Assembly: GCA_019671005.1 (NCBI GenBank)
Contig: CM033721.1
Coordinates: 53,264,364 to 53,328,363 of the forward strand
Origin: Hibiscus mutabilis
Taxonomy: Eukaryota > Streptophyta > Magnoliopsida > Malvales > Malvaceae
Direction: 5' to 3'
Length of the DNA stretch: 64,000 nt
A program made the position numbers and the translations under genes. Shown here one piece after another: positions 43,746 through 54,910 of the stretch; position 1 is the first letter of the stretch; each line of letters begins with the position of its first letter. The notes beneath the pieces are model-generated. The model saw only the letters and a list, made by a program, of their open reading frames with translations. It had not been told where the DNA came from and searched no databases.

Positions 43746-44960
43746 CTACAACTCAATATCCTCCATCAGTATAACATGCCATGGATCCGACCGATACCTC
43801 CGCAACATCGACACATGAAACACATCATGAATCTTCTCCAACTCAGGAGGTAACCTCAAACGATAAGCAACATGATCAACTCGTTTCACAACCTTATAAG
43901 GTCCAATAAAACTCAGACTATGCTTACCCTTACATCCAAATCTCATCACCTTCACCCTAGGCAATACTTTCAAGAACACACGATCACCAACCGCATATTC
44001 AATATCTCTACGCTTCAAATCCGCGTAGGATTTTTGACGATCCGAAGATGTTTTCAAGCAATCACAAATGATCTTCACTTTCTCATTCGTATCCTTTAAC
44101 ACTTCAGGTAAGGAAACATACTTTTCCCCAACCTTAACCCAACACAAAGGTGTACGACACTTTCTACCATACAAAGCCTTATACGGTGCAATTTGTATAC
44201 TAGCCTGATAACTATTATTATAGGAAAACTCCACCAAAGGCAATTGCCTCTCCCAGATTCCTTGAAACTCAATGATATCCTCCAAGACCTAGATCACATG
44301 TTCAGATTGACCATCCGTCTGAGGATGATATGAAATACTGAAACTCAACCGTGTACCTAAGCTCGATGCAAACACTCCTAAAACCTCATTGTAAACTACA
44401 TATCTCTATTCGAAAGTATGGACTTAGGCACACCGTGCAAATGCACAATCTCGACAATATACAAATCTGCCAACTTATCCAAAGAATACGTCATTTGCAC
44501 AAACACAAAATGCGCACACTTTCTAAATCGATCAACAATCACCCAAATGGAATCCTTTTTAGTGGGCGTTAATAGAAACCCAGACACAAAATCCATGGTG
44601 ATTATTTCCCACTTCCATTCCGATATTCTCAACGGTTGCAACAACCCGGAAGGAAACTGATGCTCAGCCATAACACGTTGACACACCATATATCTAGCAA
44701 CAAAATTAGCCATATCTTTTTTTAACCCAACCCAATAGTAGTCTCCCTTCAAGCCTTGCTACTCTTAGTAATACCAAGATGAATAACAAAAGGACTAGCA
44801 TGTGCCTCGGTCAAAAAGATACGCCTCAACTCATTATCATTAGGCACCATTATCCGATCTGTAAAACATAACACCTTATCATCATTAAAATAAAAATCCA
44901 TCGGATTCCCATCCATGATGTCCCTAACATGCGGTAACAATGCATCATCATAAGGTTGCT
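43746..44960 (-). pseudogene. Integrase of U chromovirus (broken)
   Basis: From right to left: HASPFVIHLGITK (zinc H residues), YMVCQRV (one CxxC cysteine altered), WEIITMDFVSGFLL (first D), VDRFRKCAHF, VPKSILSNRDM (second D), then after a break the E-containing part is degraded near 44300. The C-terminal part (44285-43746) is open: PLVEFSYNNSYQASI, YGRKCRTPLCW, GDRVFLKVLP, LSFIGPYKVVKRV (GPY module), KIHDVFHVSMLRRY. These are standard Ty3/Gypsy chromovirus phrases. Confidence 0.88.
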
Positions 44961-44973
44961 TTTCTTTAATCAA

Positions 44974-45480
44974 CTATGACAAAGATGGCTTTACTTGCAA
45001 CTCGGCCAACAAACCTCCATCCCACGTCACACTCAACCGCGCAAACATCGCCCTCAACTCCACTGCCACTTTCCTACTCAAAGCATCGGCTACAACATTA
45101 GCCTTTCTCGGATGATACTCAATCGTCAAATCATAATCCTTAAGCAACTCCATCCATCTACGTTTCCTAAGATTCAAATCCTTTTGAGTCACCAAATACT
45201 TCAAACTCTTGTGATCCATATACACAACAGATTTCTCACCATAGAGATAATGCCTCCAAATTTTCAACGCAAACACAATCGTGGCAAGCTCAAGATCATG
45301 GGTAGGATAATTGCGCTCGTGCAATTTCAATTGTCTAGATGCATATGCCACAACTTTTCCTTCTTGCATCAACACACAACCCAAACCAACGTATGATGCA
45401 TCACTATAAACAAAAAACTCCTTACCCGACTCAGGTTGAATCAAGATAGGAGCTTGCATCAAAGCCTCCTTCAACTTTTC
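44974..45480 (-). pseudogene. RNase H of U chromovirus
   Basis: A continuous minus frame of 166 residues: PESGKEFFVYSDASYVGLGCVLM (first D), VVAYASRQLKLHERNYPTHDLELATIVFAL (E), WRHYLYGEKSVVYMDHKSLKYL (D), LNLRKRRWMELLKDYDLTIEYHPRKANVVADALSRK (D). All four catalytic positions are present. It is flanked by frame breaks on both sides. Confidence 0.9.
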
Positions 45481-46150
45481 GAAAGCTCATTGTCTATCCT
45501 CCGTCCCCTCAAAATGAACATTCTTTTGAAACAACTTGGTCAAAGGAGCAACTACCTTTGAGTCAACCCAAGAAAACTACGAACGTCCGGCGCTGACTTA
45601 GGAAAACAACCTCTCTAAGCCAAAACTCAGACTTACTCAACTTGGCATACAATTAATTATCCATCAACGCCTGAAGCATAATCCTCAAATGTCTATCATG
45701 ATCCTCCTCGGTACGAGAGTAGACAAGAATATCATCAATAAACATGACCACAAATTGGTCCAAAAACTCATGGAACACCTGATTCTTCATATCCATGAAT
45801 GCAATAGGGGCATTAGTCAAACCAAACGACATCACTAAGAACTCGTAATGCTCGTACCTTGTTGGAAAAGCAGTATTAAGCACATCCACATCCTTTAACT
45901 TCAACTGATAATACCCGATCCTTAAATTAATTTTGGAAAACATCGATGTACCTCTAAACTGATCAAGCAAATCAGCAATCCTTGGCAAAAGGGTACTTAC
46001 TATTAATCATCAACTTGTTCAGTTGCGGATAATCAATGCACATCCGCATTTTGACATCCTTCTTTTTCATAAACAACACTGGTGCACCCCACGGTGAAAC
46101 ACTAGGCCAAATAAACCCTCAATCAAGCAACTCCTGAAGTTGTGTCTTTA
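45481..46150 (-). pseudogene. Reverse transcriptase of U chromovirus (broken)
   Basis: The N-terminal segment (46150-46010) reads LKELKTQLQELLD, PWGAPVLFMKKKDVKMRMCIDY. The palm (45988-45653) reads PRIADLLDQFRGTSMFSKINLRIGYYQLK, HYEFLVMSFGLTNAPIAFMDMKN, FVVMFIDDILVYSRTEEDHDRHL with the catalytic FIDD. The thumb and connection (45650-45481) are degraded. Stops near 46128 and 46095 and a frame change near 46000. Confidence 0.87.
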
Positions 46151-46550
46151 ACTCCTTCAACTATTTTGGAGCCATACGATAGGGAGCAATAAACACTGGA
46201 GCTGTATTAGCATACAACTCAATGCCAAACTCAACCTCTCTATTCAACGGCAAACTAGGCAATTCCTCTGGAAAACACCCAAAAACTCATACACTATGTG
46301 AATATCCTAAACACGCACTTCCTTTGATCCCAGATTCATAATATAGGCTAAGAAAGCCTCACAACCAAAATCCATCAAACTTAGCATTCTCACCCACGAT
46401 TACTACCTCATAATCATCAGCAAGTTTCAAGGTAACTCACTTAGTTTCAAAATCAACCACAACTCTAGGCTCAGTTAGCCAATCCATACCCAAGATTACA
46501 TCAAAACTGTGAAACAATAACTCCATCAAATCAAACGCAAACACATGACC

Positions 46551-46940
46551 TCAAACAATCAAAGCACATCTTCTAAACAACCTTCTTGTAACAACCGTTT
46601 CACTGAAAGAACTAGTTACTTGCATTCCCACACATAACACCTCAACAGGTACATTAAGCAAATGTCCATGATTACACAAGATATATGAATGCACAGAACC
46701 AGAATCAACCAAAGAAAACAACAATACTGATTGCAAAGTAAATGTACCTACAATCACATTAGTGTCATTGCATCTTTCATGATGTGCATACACCCTCGCA
46801 GGACCACCACCCTCTAGTTGAATAACAACGGTATGAGCCACCATCCTCAGACCCTCCATCCTTACACTGAAATTGTCCTCGGCCACGACCACAGCCTCGT
46901 TGTGGTGCAACTGCAGGTGCTCTAGCCTGTCCACCACCAA
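46551..46940 (-). pseudogene. Retropepsin of U chromovirus
   Basis: The frame ends in ARVYAHHERCNDTNVIVGTF, then FSLVDSGSVHSYI, the aspartic protease active site (DSG). The second half (45.9-46.5 kb region) with a DVILGMDWL-like motif is only partly readable (near 46470-46490). It would process Gag-Pol. Confidence 0.8.
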
Positions 46941-46949
46941 CCAACAACG

Positions 46950-47060
46950 GATAATCGCGCCTTAGATGATTGCTCGATCTACAACTCCAACAAGATTTAG
47001 CAACAATGGTAGCAGGAGCCTGTCCCTCACAAGCTAAACGTGGACATTCTCACCTCATGT
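46950..47060 (-). pseudogene. Gag zinc-knuckle remnant of U chromovirus
   Basis: Minus frame SCWSCRSSNHLRRDY retains CxxC and H of a CCHC knuckle, with the last cysteine replaced by Y. Before it, HMR then a stop and ECPRLACEGQAPA are the end of another knuckle. The rest of gag is missing to the right. Confidence 0.65.
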
Positions 47061-47065
47061 GCTAA

Positions 47066-47636
47066 CGCGATCAACATAACATGTATTAAAACTCGATTGT
47101 TCGATTGTGAGAGTGATTGGCAAAAGGGGCAAAAACATATTGGAAATGTATAAAATAGTGCAAAGAATTAGTCTTTTACGTGCAAGTATACACGGTCGGC
47201 ATATAATACAATAGTAAGTTGAGTATCGATCCCACATGGATTGACCAGGAATTTGACTACCTTGATTGTTACTTGTCAAAAGAGAGATGTTGTTTGAGTT
47301 GAAAGTGGTTTTGAAAAAAGTTTAAAAGAAAACAAATAAAAATAAAACAACATTGGCAAGGAGAGTGTTTAAAATGAAAAATGATCATTTGCAAGGGAAG
47401 CTTGGTTTTCATGCTATTCATGCCATGCCAGCCTTTAATAATGTAGTGCCTTGGCACCGTTTAACGAGTAGATTCAAAATTGACACTGCCTCTCTCGATG
47501 GTTAATACCCTAAATTAACCATGTAAAAACCCTTATATCTATATAGTGATGCTTTTTCATAAATCAATTTGATTAAGTCCCAACCTATACTCCTAAGGGG
47601 TAGATTCACTTCAGAAGTAAACTCATCTACTTGAAC
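47066..47636 (-). mobile_element. Athila-like LTR or flanking noncoding fragment
   Basis: Contains gtgcaagtatacacggtcgg and gagtatcgatcccacatgga, phrases typical of plant Athila-type LTR regions. It continues at 54911 after the T solo LTR is removed (TSD TGAAC). No coding frame was recognised; the two short minus frames here are not conserved. Confidence 0.5.
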
Positions 47637-49760
47637 TGTAACACCCTAAACCTGGCCTAGGAAGGTTACCACTATCTAAGCTATTGACTAATCAAATTAA
47701 AGAGGAAAGAACATTAGATAACAAATAACTAAAGGGACCAAAATGTTATAGTCAACAAGTTAGAGTGCCAAATTAAAAGGACCATAATAGAATCAAATTA
47801 CAATACAAGGAATGCATGGAAAATTTAGATTGGATAGTGGACTATCCACTTGTCACATGGACAAGGTCTATTCGGTCACTTGAGGAGAAGACTTCTTCTT
47901 CCTCATTTGGTTATACCAAATGTGTTAGGGAAAAAGAGAGAAGATAGGAAGTAGTGTGAGAAAGCTTGAAAAACAAGGGCCAAGCTTTGGGTAGACAACA
48001 AATTGAGATAGAATTCAAGTTAAGGAAGGTGATAACATGTTGATTCATTCAATCTTATACTTGAAATGTTAACTATGTGGTGGTATTGTTGCTTAAATTC
48101 AAAATGTTACATGTGTGAACTTATTGCTTTGAATTCATATGATGATTGTTGTTGTTGAAATCATGGGTTAGTTTCGATTAGTGACTGTTTTACTAGATGA
48201 AAATGTGTAAACATGCTTAATTGTATATGCTGCCCTGTTTTGATCATATTGATAGGTGAATTGGACTGACCTAGACATGTAAGAACATGAAAATAAGTTG
48301 AATTATAATGTTAGAATCTTATTTAGATGAATTGTAAAGCTAGAAGCTTAACTTAGTGTAATCTGCCCAGAATACTATGTTCTGGGCAGTAACTTTGAAA
48401 AATCACCATAAATTGTATAAATGGAATTTAAGGCGGAAAAGTTTATGGACAGTGCCTTAACATGTTAAATTCATTAGGAGAAAACAAAACTGAATTCTGG
48501 ATTATAGAATGAATTATAGAAAAGAAACACTAGGGACAGTGCAAACTGTCCAGTGTTGTAAATTGCCTGTCTTTAAGCTAAAAAATTGTATTAATTGGAA
48601 AAGGATTAAAATGCAAGACCTATATGGTTAGAAAGACAATTAAGTTAGCTTTCCAATGGTGTAAACTAATTGAAATTTTGACGTACGGAATGAAAGTTAT
48701 GCATGTTTAAGTGAGCAGAGTACATGTTGCCTGGTAGCAGCAGTTTAGGTATTGTGGCAATTTTGTAAACTATTTTGCAAACAGTTTTGGGACAGTTTAA
48801 TTGCTGTCCTGTTTTGCCTTAATATGGAATGTAGGCAGTTTGGTAATGTGCATTAAGGTGTGTACATGAATATGCTATATGTTTTGTATATATAATGTAT
48901 TAACATTGCTTCCATGTTGAATGACTTTGTGATTTCATGTTTTGACCTTGTTCTATCTATGTGATTTACTACAGCAAGGAGAGGACTTTGGAGAAGGATC
49001 TAAAGTCGAGCATTCAAGGGACAAGCAAAAGGGAATAGTCTTTCAAGACTAGCTAGCTTGGGGAGTTTTGTGAGTGTAGTTTATTCTAGAGTTAGGACTA
49101 GGTCCTAAATTGTTAAATTTGACTTAATATGATCTTGACCTAATAAGGGAAGTATGAAATAAGATAATACATGAAACTTGACTACATCCTTGAAGTGTTG
49201 TATAAATAGAATGCTAGCATGTATATGTGGTAACATTGATGCTTGTATGTATGACATGGTATTGTGACCAATTGATTAAACCGAATGCTTGATGTGCTAG
49301 CTTAGATGATGCAATGAACACTTGAAATGATGAGTTATGGCTCTATTGGCCTAAGGGCTTAATGCATGTATACACTTACCATGCAATACTCGAAATGACT
49401 CTTGGAAAAGATAATGCTTGACATGAACTTTTACACTTGAATGGTACATGATCTTGAACTTGAAAAGCTTGAAATCCTTGAATAAATGAATTATAATAAT
49501 CAAACAACCTTGGTTGCTAGTTGAATATGTAGAAGGGTATGCCTTAGAGTCTAGAGCTCATTGTGTCAGGGTGGACTACGGTCCAGGGCTAAGGCCCCTA
49601 ATTGGCGACAGACGAGGGTACGTAAGTTGTCTTTGACGATAGTAGGAGGGTTAACCAGTACTACGGTACATCTTGTGGCGATAGTTGGTTGGAGACTCGA
49701 TTACCTACACAAACTATGAACCAAGGATTGTGTTAAAAAGATAATAAATGTGCTAATAAG

Positions 49761-49975
49761 CATGAATAGCTTGATTTCTTGTCATGTAAGCATGATTTGC
49801 TTGATTTCTTGTCATGTAAGCATGGTTTTCTTGATTACTTGTCATGTAAGCATGATTTGCTTGATTACTTGTCATGTAAGCATGATTTGCTTGATTTCTT
49901 GTTATGTAAGCATGAATTGATTGTCTACTTGATATTATGTGACCATGAATAGTTTGATTACTTGAAATAGATAAA
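49761..49975. repeat. 30-bp minisatellite in T LTR
   Basis: Five exact-phase 30-bp units of type catgatttgcttgatttctt plus gtcatgtaag run from 49761 to 49910, followed by two degenerate units. Thirty bases equal ten codons, so a repetitive minus-strand reading frame is open here by default; it is not a gene. Confidence 0.9.
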
Positions 49976-50133
49976 GCATGAAAATTATGATTCATTATGT
50001 CTTGCTTTTTATGCTATTCGAATGCCTTGAAATCCTTAGCTAGGATCATTCTTGACTAATTGACACTTAACTTGATATAACAATTGGTTAGAATTAGTTA
50101 CTACCTCACTAAGTACATTCTTGTACTTATCAC

Positions 50134-51342
50134 TGATGCATGCATGAGCAGGGTCAAATTACTAATATTGGACAAGAAACTGATTTTGTTCGATGCAAAC
50201 AATAAAATCCAAAACAATGCACGTATAGGAGATCAGAAACGATGCATCTTGGACAAGAAATTGAATCTGTTTGTTAAGTCTGGAAAGTCATCCAACTTGC
50301 AACGAGTTTTCGGATGGGATCCAGGCATTTCTGAGTCAAGTTGTCTACTAACAAATTGTCCATCATTCAGTTACCTTTCCAACGCATCTTGAAACGCGTC
50401 AATCGGACATCGGGAACTCAAGATACGTCCAATTTACTGAAGATTGCGCATGCAGAAAACTGGATACAGGATTATTACGGGATTTTGTAAAATTCAGCCC
50501 AAAAGCTAACATATAAGGCTTTGGACGAATTAAACTTAGCCCAATATATTTATTATCATTTAAATTGATGTTTTTAGGGTTTTATATACTTTAGGAACCA
50601 GCCACCCAGCCCTTATCAGCTTATCACTTGCCTTATCACCCTATTCCTTGCCACACAACACAAGGAGTTTAAAGGCTGTTATTTTATTATTATTTTTAAT
50701 TAGACTAGGTTTTCCTTGTTTTAGTAGAAGTTAAATTACTTTGTCTATCCTTCACCTATAAAAGGATGAAGCCTCCATCATTGTAAGACAGATTTTCTTT
50801 GATTTATGAAATTTTTAGTGAGTTTGTTTTTGCAAGTGCTGATTACTTGTACCTTCGAAGTCTTCTTCAACATAAGTTCGACGAGTTCTTGTGAGGGAGA
50901 TCAACTTCACACTCTTACTTGCCTAGATAATCGCGTCTAGGAGGGTGGGTTAGAGCCGCTTGAGGTTGCTTGCTTAGATAATTGAGTCTAAGAGGGTGCT
51001 AAGGACAAAACAACATCAACAAGTCACAAGCCATCTTCATCTTCAACCTTCACATCATCTTCCATAATTCCATAAACAAAGCTGGAATTTTCAGATTTGT
51101 TTTACCTATCTTCTTCCTAATCTTTTCTCATTTTTTTACTTATATTCTTATTTCTTATCATCTAATCCTTCATCTCGTCTTTCTTTCTTTAAATTTCCAG
51201 CCTTGAATCTGAAAAATTCAAGAAAATCCCTTCTCTTTTCTCTTGAATTTTCAGATCTGCCCAAACTTCCTTGATTGAGTCTAGAGCTCCTAGTTCTTGC
51301 AACAACTTGATTGTGAAGGCTTCCAAATCCAAGATTGCGCTC
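50134..51342 (+). mobile_element. C-family LTR, left arm
   Basis: Starts TGATGCATGCATGAGC and carries the shared LTR core (50360-50470), a TATAAAAGG box (about 50757-50766), leader hairpins (50928-51000) and the tail ccaagattgcgct. The last nine bases of the LTR (actctatca) are missing at the join with the primer site of the inverted A unit. Confidence 0.85.
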
Positions 51343-51352
51343 TGATACAAAA

Positions 51353-52258
51353 TAATAGAGTAGCGCAAATTCGAATAAAGAGAAGAACAAAACAACTAAA
51401 ATAAATAACAAATCTAAAAATTCAGATTTGCTTATGGTGGTGGCGTCAATGGAGGAAGCTTGAATATGTGGAGATGGCGTGATGAATTGATAGTTGTTGT
51501 TTTGTCCTCGACACCCTCTTAGATGCAATTATCTAAGCAAGCAACCTCAAGCGGCTCTAACCCACCCTCCTAGATGCAATTACCTAGGCAAGCAAGAGTG
51601 TGAAGATGGTCTCCCTCACAAGAACTCGATGATCTTATGTTGAAGATGGCTTCTAGACAAGTTTACCGAACACTTGAAAACTCAAAGAATACTAAAATCT
51701 CCAAAGAGAACTTTTTATTAATCAATGAAATCTGAATTACAATGTGGGTGAAGCCTCCTTTATATAGGCCATGGAGAAGTTTTAATCCTACTAAACTTAG
51801 GAATTAAATACAATAAATAAATGCTAAAATCTAATCTCCTAATTAGATAAGTAACTTCTAATAATAAATAAATGCTAAAAATAAAATCCTAATTAAATAA
51901 ATCTGATCCTAATAGATATTGCAGAATCCTATGTTGATTTAAATTACAAATAATCAAATAAAATCTCGAAAATTCGTAATTATCCAAAAATCCGGTATTA
52001 ATCCCGTATAGGAATTTCTGCATGCGTTGTCTTCGCTAAAATAGACGTATCTTGAGATCCAGATGTCCGATTGAGGCATTTCAAGATGCGTTAGAAAGCT
52101 AATTTGCAGCCGGACAAGTTTTAAGAAGTCATGTTGACCCATAAATGCCTGGATCCCATCCAAAAATGCTTCGCAAGTTGACTGCTGTTTCTAACTTGCA
52201 AAGCAGTTTCAACTTCTTTTCTAAGATGATTATTTTGACCCCTCTCATGCTCATATCA
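51353..52258 (-). mobile_element. A-family LTR, minus sense
   Basis: 906 bp. On the minus strand it starts TGATATGAGCATGAGAGGGG and ends CTCTATTA (expected CTCTATCA). TATATAAAGG lies at about 51762-51771. It follows the polypurine tract of the internal region and is therefore the 3' LTR of the minus-sense unit. Confidence 0.88.
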
Positions 52259-52911
52259 TTCCCCCACTCCTCAAAAAGATTCACCCTCGAATCTAGATCG
52301 GTAAATGGAGGAAGTTCATCAAAGTACCATAGAAGAGAAGACGGCTTGAAGGATCCTTTTGCAGAGTCTCTTTTTGCAATGTAATTTACAAGTTCCTTCT
52401 CATTGGGATTATCACGATTGTTCTTTTGGTCGCAAAGTAACTCATTCTCAGCTTCAAAATTGTTATTAATGCTAAAAGAGGAATAAGCATAAATAGAATT
52501 CTGGAAACATTCAATGATACCTTTTGATTGTAAGGTACCTTCGTCGGTGTTTGTCATTTGATGATCATCTTGAATCGTAATAGTCGGTTCGTCACTGGAA
52601 ACAAACACACTACTTATAATTTCTTCCTCATCAATATGCAAGGTTAAACTCTCGATGATATCGTCTTCCTCATGTTCTTTAGAAGAACAAATTTCTTGAT
52701 CATGCTCCGGATCACGGATTTCAATATCATTAGAAGACATGAATTCAGACAACATATCTCTCAAAAATTTTTCTTGAAAATAAAACTTATCTGGACAATC
52801 ATACCTTGAATGATCTAGTCGACAACAATAATGACATCGAGTCCCCAAAATGGTAAAATCCAATACGTTACTCAATGACATCCTCAAGAACGACCTAAAT
52901 CCGATACCAAA
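52129..52911 (-). CDS. Zinc-knuckle ORF of A/C element (intact copy)
   Basis: In the minus sense the frame is open from the C LTR end through the 653-bp internal region and a little into the A LTR. The internal part codes about 215 residues: FLRMSLSNVLDFTILGTRC, the CCHC knuckle CHYCCRLDHSRYDC (C-x2-C-x4-H-x4-C), a very acidic middle (SSKEHEEDDIIES, HIDEEEIISS), and the end WYFDELPPFTDLDSR with LFEEWGND overlapping the polypurine tract. No ATG is obvious at the start of the internal region; an upstream one lies in the LTR at 52989. Conservation with 22940-23556 suggests selection or recent common origin. Nucleic-acid binding is inferred from the knuckle alone. Confidence 0.6.
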   Translation of the reverse strand, partial: FGIGFRSFLRMSLSNVLDFTILGTRCHYCCRLDHSRYDCPDKFYFQEKFLRDMLSEFMSSNDIEIRDPEHDQEICSSKEHEEDDIIESLTLHIDEEEIISSVFVSSDEPTITIQDDHQMTNTDEGTLQSKGIIECFQNSIYAYSSFSINNNFEAENELLCDQKNNRDNPNEKELVNYIAKRDSAKGSFKPSSLLWYFDELPPFTDLDSRVNLFEEWGNDMSMRGVKIIILEKKLKLLCKLETAVNLRSIFGWDPGIYGST

Positions 52912-54124
52912 TGATAGAGTAGCGCAATCTTGGATTTGGAAGCCTTCAATCAAGTTGTTGCAAGAACTAGGAGCTCTAGACTCAATCAAGGAAGTTTGGG
53001 CAGATCTGAAAATTCAAGAGAAAAGAGAAGGGATTTTCTTGAATTTTTCAGATTCAAGGCTGGAAATTTAAAGAAAGAAAGACGAGATGAAGGATTAGAT
53101 GATAAGAAATAAGAATATAAGTAAAAAATGAGAAAAGATTAAGAAGAAGATAGGTAAAACAAATCTGAAAATTCCAGCTTTGTTTATGGAATTATGGAAG
53201 ATGATGTGAAGGTTGAAGATGAAGATGGCTTGTGAATTGTTGATGTTGTTTTGTCCTCAGCACCCTCTTAGACTCAATTATCTAAGCAAGCAACCTCAAG
53301 CGGCTCTAACCCACCCTCCTAGATGCGATTATCTAGGCAAGCAAGAGTGTGAAGTTGATCTCCCTCACAAGAACTCGTCGAACTTATGTTGAAGAAGACT
53401 TCGAAGGTACAAGTAATCAGCACTTGCAAAAACAAACTCACTAAATATTTCATAAATTAAAGAAAATCTGTCTTACAATGATGGAGGCTCATCCTTATAT
53501 AGGTGAAGGATAGACAAAGTAATTTAACTTCTACTAAAACAAGGAAAACCTAGTCTAATTAAAAATAATAATAAAATAACAGCCTTTAAACTCCTTGTGC
53601 TTGTGTGGCAAGGAATAGGGTGATAAGGCAAGTGATAAGCTGATAAGAGCTGGGTGGCTGGTTCCTAAAGTATATAAACCCTAAAAACATCAATTTAAAT
53701 GATAATAAATATATTGGGCTAAGTTTAATTCGTCCAAAGCCTTATATGTTAGCTTTTGGGCTGAATTTTACAAAATCCCGTAATAATCACGTATCCAGTT
53801 TTCTGCATGCGCAATCTTCAGTAAATTGGACGTATCTTGAGTTCCCGATGTCCGATTGACGCGTTTCAAGATGCATTGGAAAGGTAACTGAATGATGGAC
53901 AATTTGTTAGGAGACAACTTGACTCAGAAATGCCTGGATCCCATCCGAAAACTCGTTGCAAGTTGGATGACTTTCCAGAATTCACAAACAGATTCAATTT
54001 CTTGTCCAAGATGCATCGTTTTTGACCTCCTATGCGTGCATTGTTTTGGCTTTTATTGTTTGCATCGAACAAAATCAGCTTCTTGTTCAATATTAGTAAT
54101 TTGACCCCGCTCATGCATGTATCA
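52912..54124 (-). mobile_element. C-family LTR, right arm
   Basis: 1213 bp. The minus sense starts TGATACATGCATGAGCGGGG and ends CTACTCTATCA, next to the internal region that begins TTTGGTATCGG. This is the 5' LTR of the minus-sense unit whose 3' LTR is of the A type. It pairs with the left arm over nearly its whole length. Confidence 0.9.
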
Positions 54125-54910
54125 ATCACTCTTGTTTTCATCCCTCCCAACCACATGATAAAGGATTTGATCGTTGCTTGATCCTGAAGCATGATTTCTT
54201 GAGCTTGAAGCAAGACACAAGCATAGCTAAAGTATGGTTCATACTTGTTTTTTATTTCTCCTAGTTGGTGGCACCTATACATATACATGTAGCTAAGACA
54301 AGACCATGCATCTTGTTTGTTTTGGGAGGATTGTATATATGCTTGAACATGGCTACTTGATGTTTTGAGTACTCGTATATATATTCTCTTGTATGGGCCT
54401 TTCCATGTTAAGAATATAGTTGTTAAGACTATAGTATGTAATGAACACAAATTCCATGTAATTAAAGATTGTTGCTACGCATATATGTGTAATTGAATGG
54501 ATTAATCATGCCCTAGCTTAACAATGTTATTCGTAAGCTTGCGTGTATAAATGTATACTTGATTGAATGGCATGAATGTTACATGTACAAATAAGCAAGT
54601 CTAGCAAATTATGTATGAAATGTTACATGTATCAATCTGAGGAACAATGAAATGAAATGGAAGCATGTGTACTCACTTAGGCTATTCGAATGTTAGTGTA
54701 TGATGATGTTAATTAAAATGTTGAAGTAGTAACCTATAATGTCTTGTAAACAAATATGATATCGTTTGCATGTTAAATTATGAATGCTTGGTTGCTTGCT
54801 AGTTAAGTAACTCACCTAATAGGGGGAGTTAACCTTTCCTTGCCACGTCCTTGCTTGGTAACGCTCCCGAATCGGTATGCTACTAACCCAGGGTAGGGGG
54901 TTACATGAAC

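Larger units (their letters stand above)
43531..47065 (-). mobile_element. U-family chromovirus internal region (Tekay-like), 5'-truncated
   Basis: Minus-strand gag zinc knuckles, protease, RT, RNase H, integrase and chromodomain, ending at a polypurine tract (minus AAGTGGGGGAGA, 43533-43546) beside the U LTR. Most of gag and the 5' LTR are missing; the sequence changes to Athila-like DNA at about 47065. Many stops and frameshifts are present. Confidence 0.85.
50134..54124. mobile_element. Composite insertion with inverted C-family LTR ends, TSD ATCAC
   Basis: From left: C LTR in plus sense 50134-51342; a short piece with minus-strand primer site TTTTGTATCAGAGC (51339-51352); A LTR in minus sense 51353-52258; A internal region in minus sense 52259-52911; C LTR in minus sense 52912-54124. 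Both outer ends are C-LTR starts (TGATGCATGCATGAGC and TGATACATGCATGAGC), so the unit has inverted repeats of about 1.2 kb around a 1.57-kb centre. ATCAC at 50129-50133 and 54125-54129 flanks the whole. Confidence 0.88.
47637..54905 (+). mobile_element. T-family solo LTR, 3.27 kb, split by a 4-kb insertion, TSD TGAAC
   Basis: Starts TGTAACACCCTAAACC and ends GGGGGTTACA. TGAAC at 47632-47636 and 54906-54910 is a perfect target duplication. After removing the insertion 50134-54124 and one copy of ATCAC the LTR is about 3.27 kb. No internal region remains. It is the only complete T LTR in the window and serves as the reference for the others. Confidence 0.93.

Noticed and set aside
49753..49995. 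A repetitive 80-residue protein on the minus strand
   Set aside because: It is the translation of the 30-bp minisatellite; no start context, no conservation in other T LTRs.
52145..53112. Plus-strand frames opposite the zinc-knuckle ORF and in the C LTR
   Set aside because: They are antisense shadows of the internal ORF and of the C LTR end; the same LTR frame recurs in every C or D copy because the LTR is repeated.
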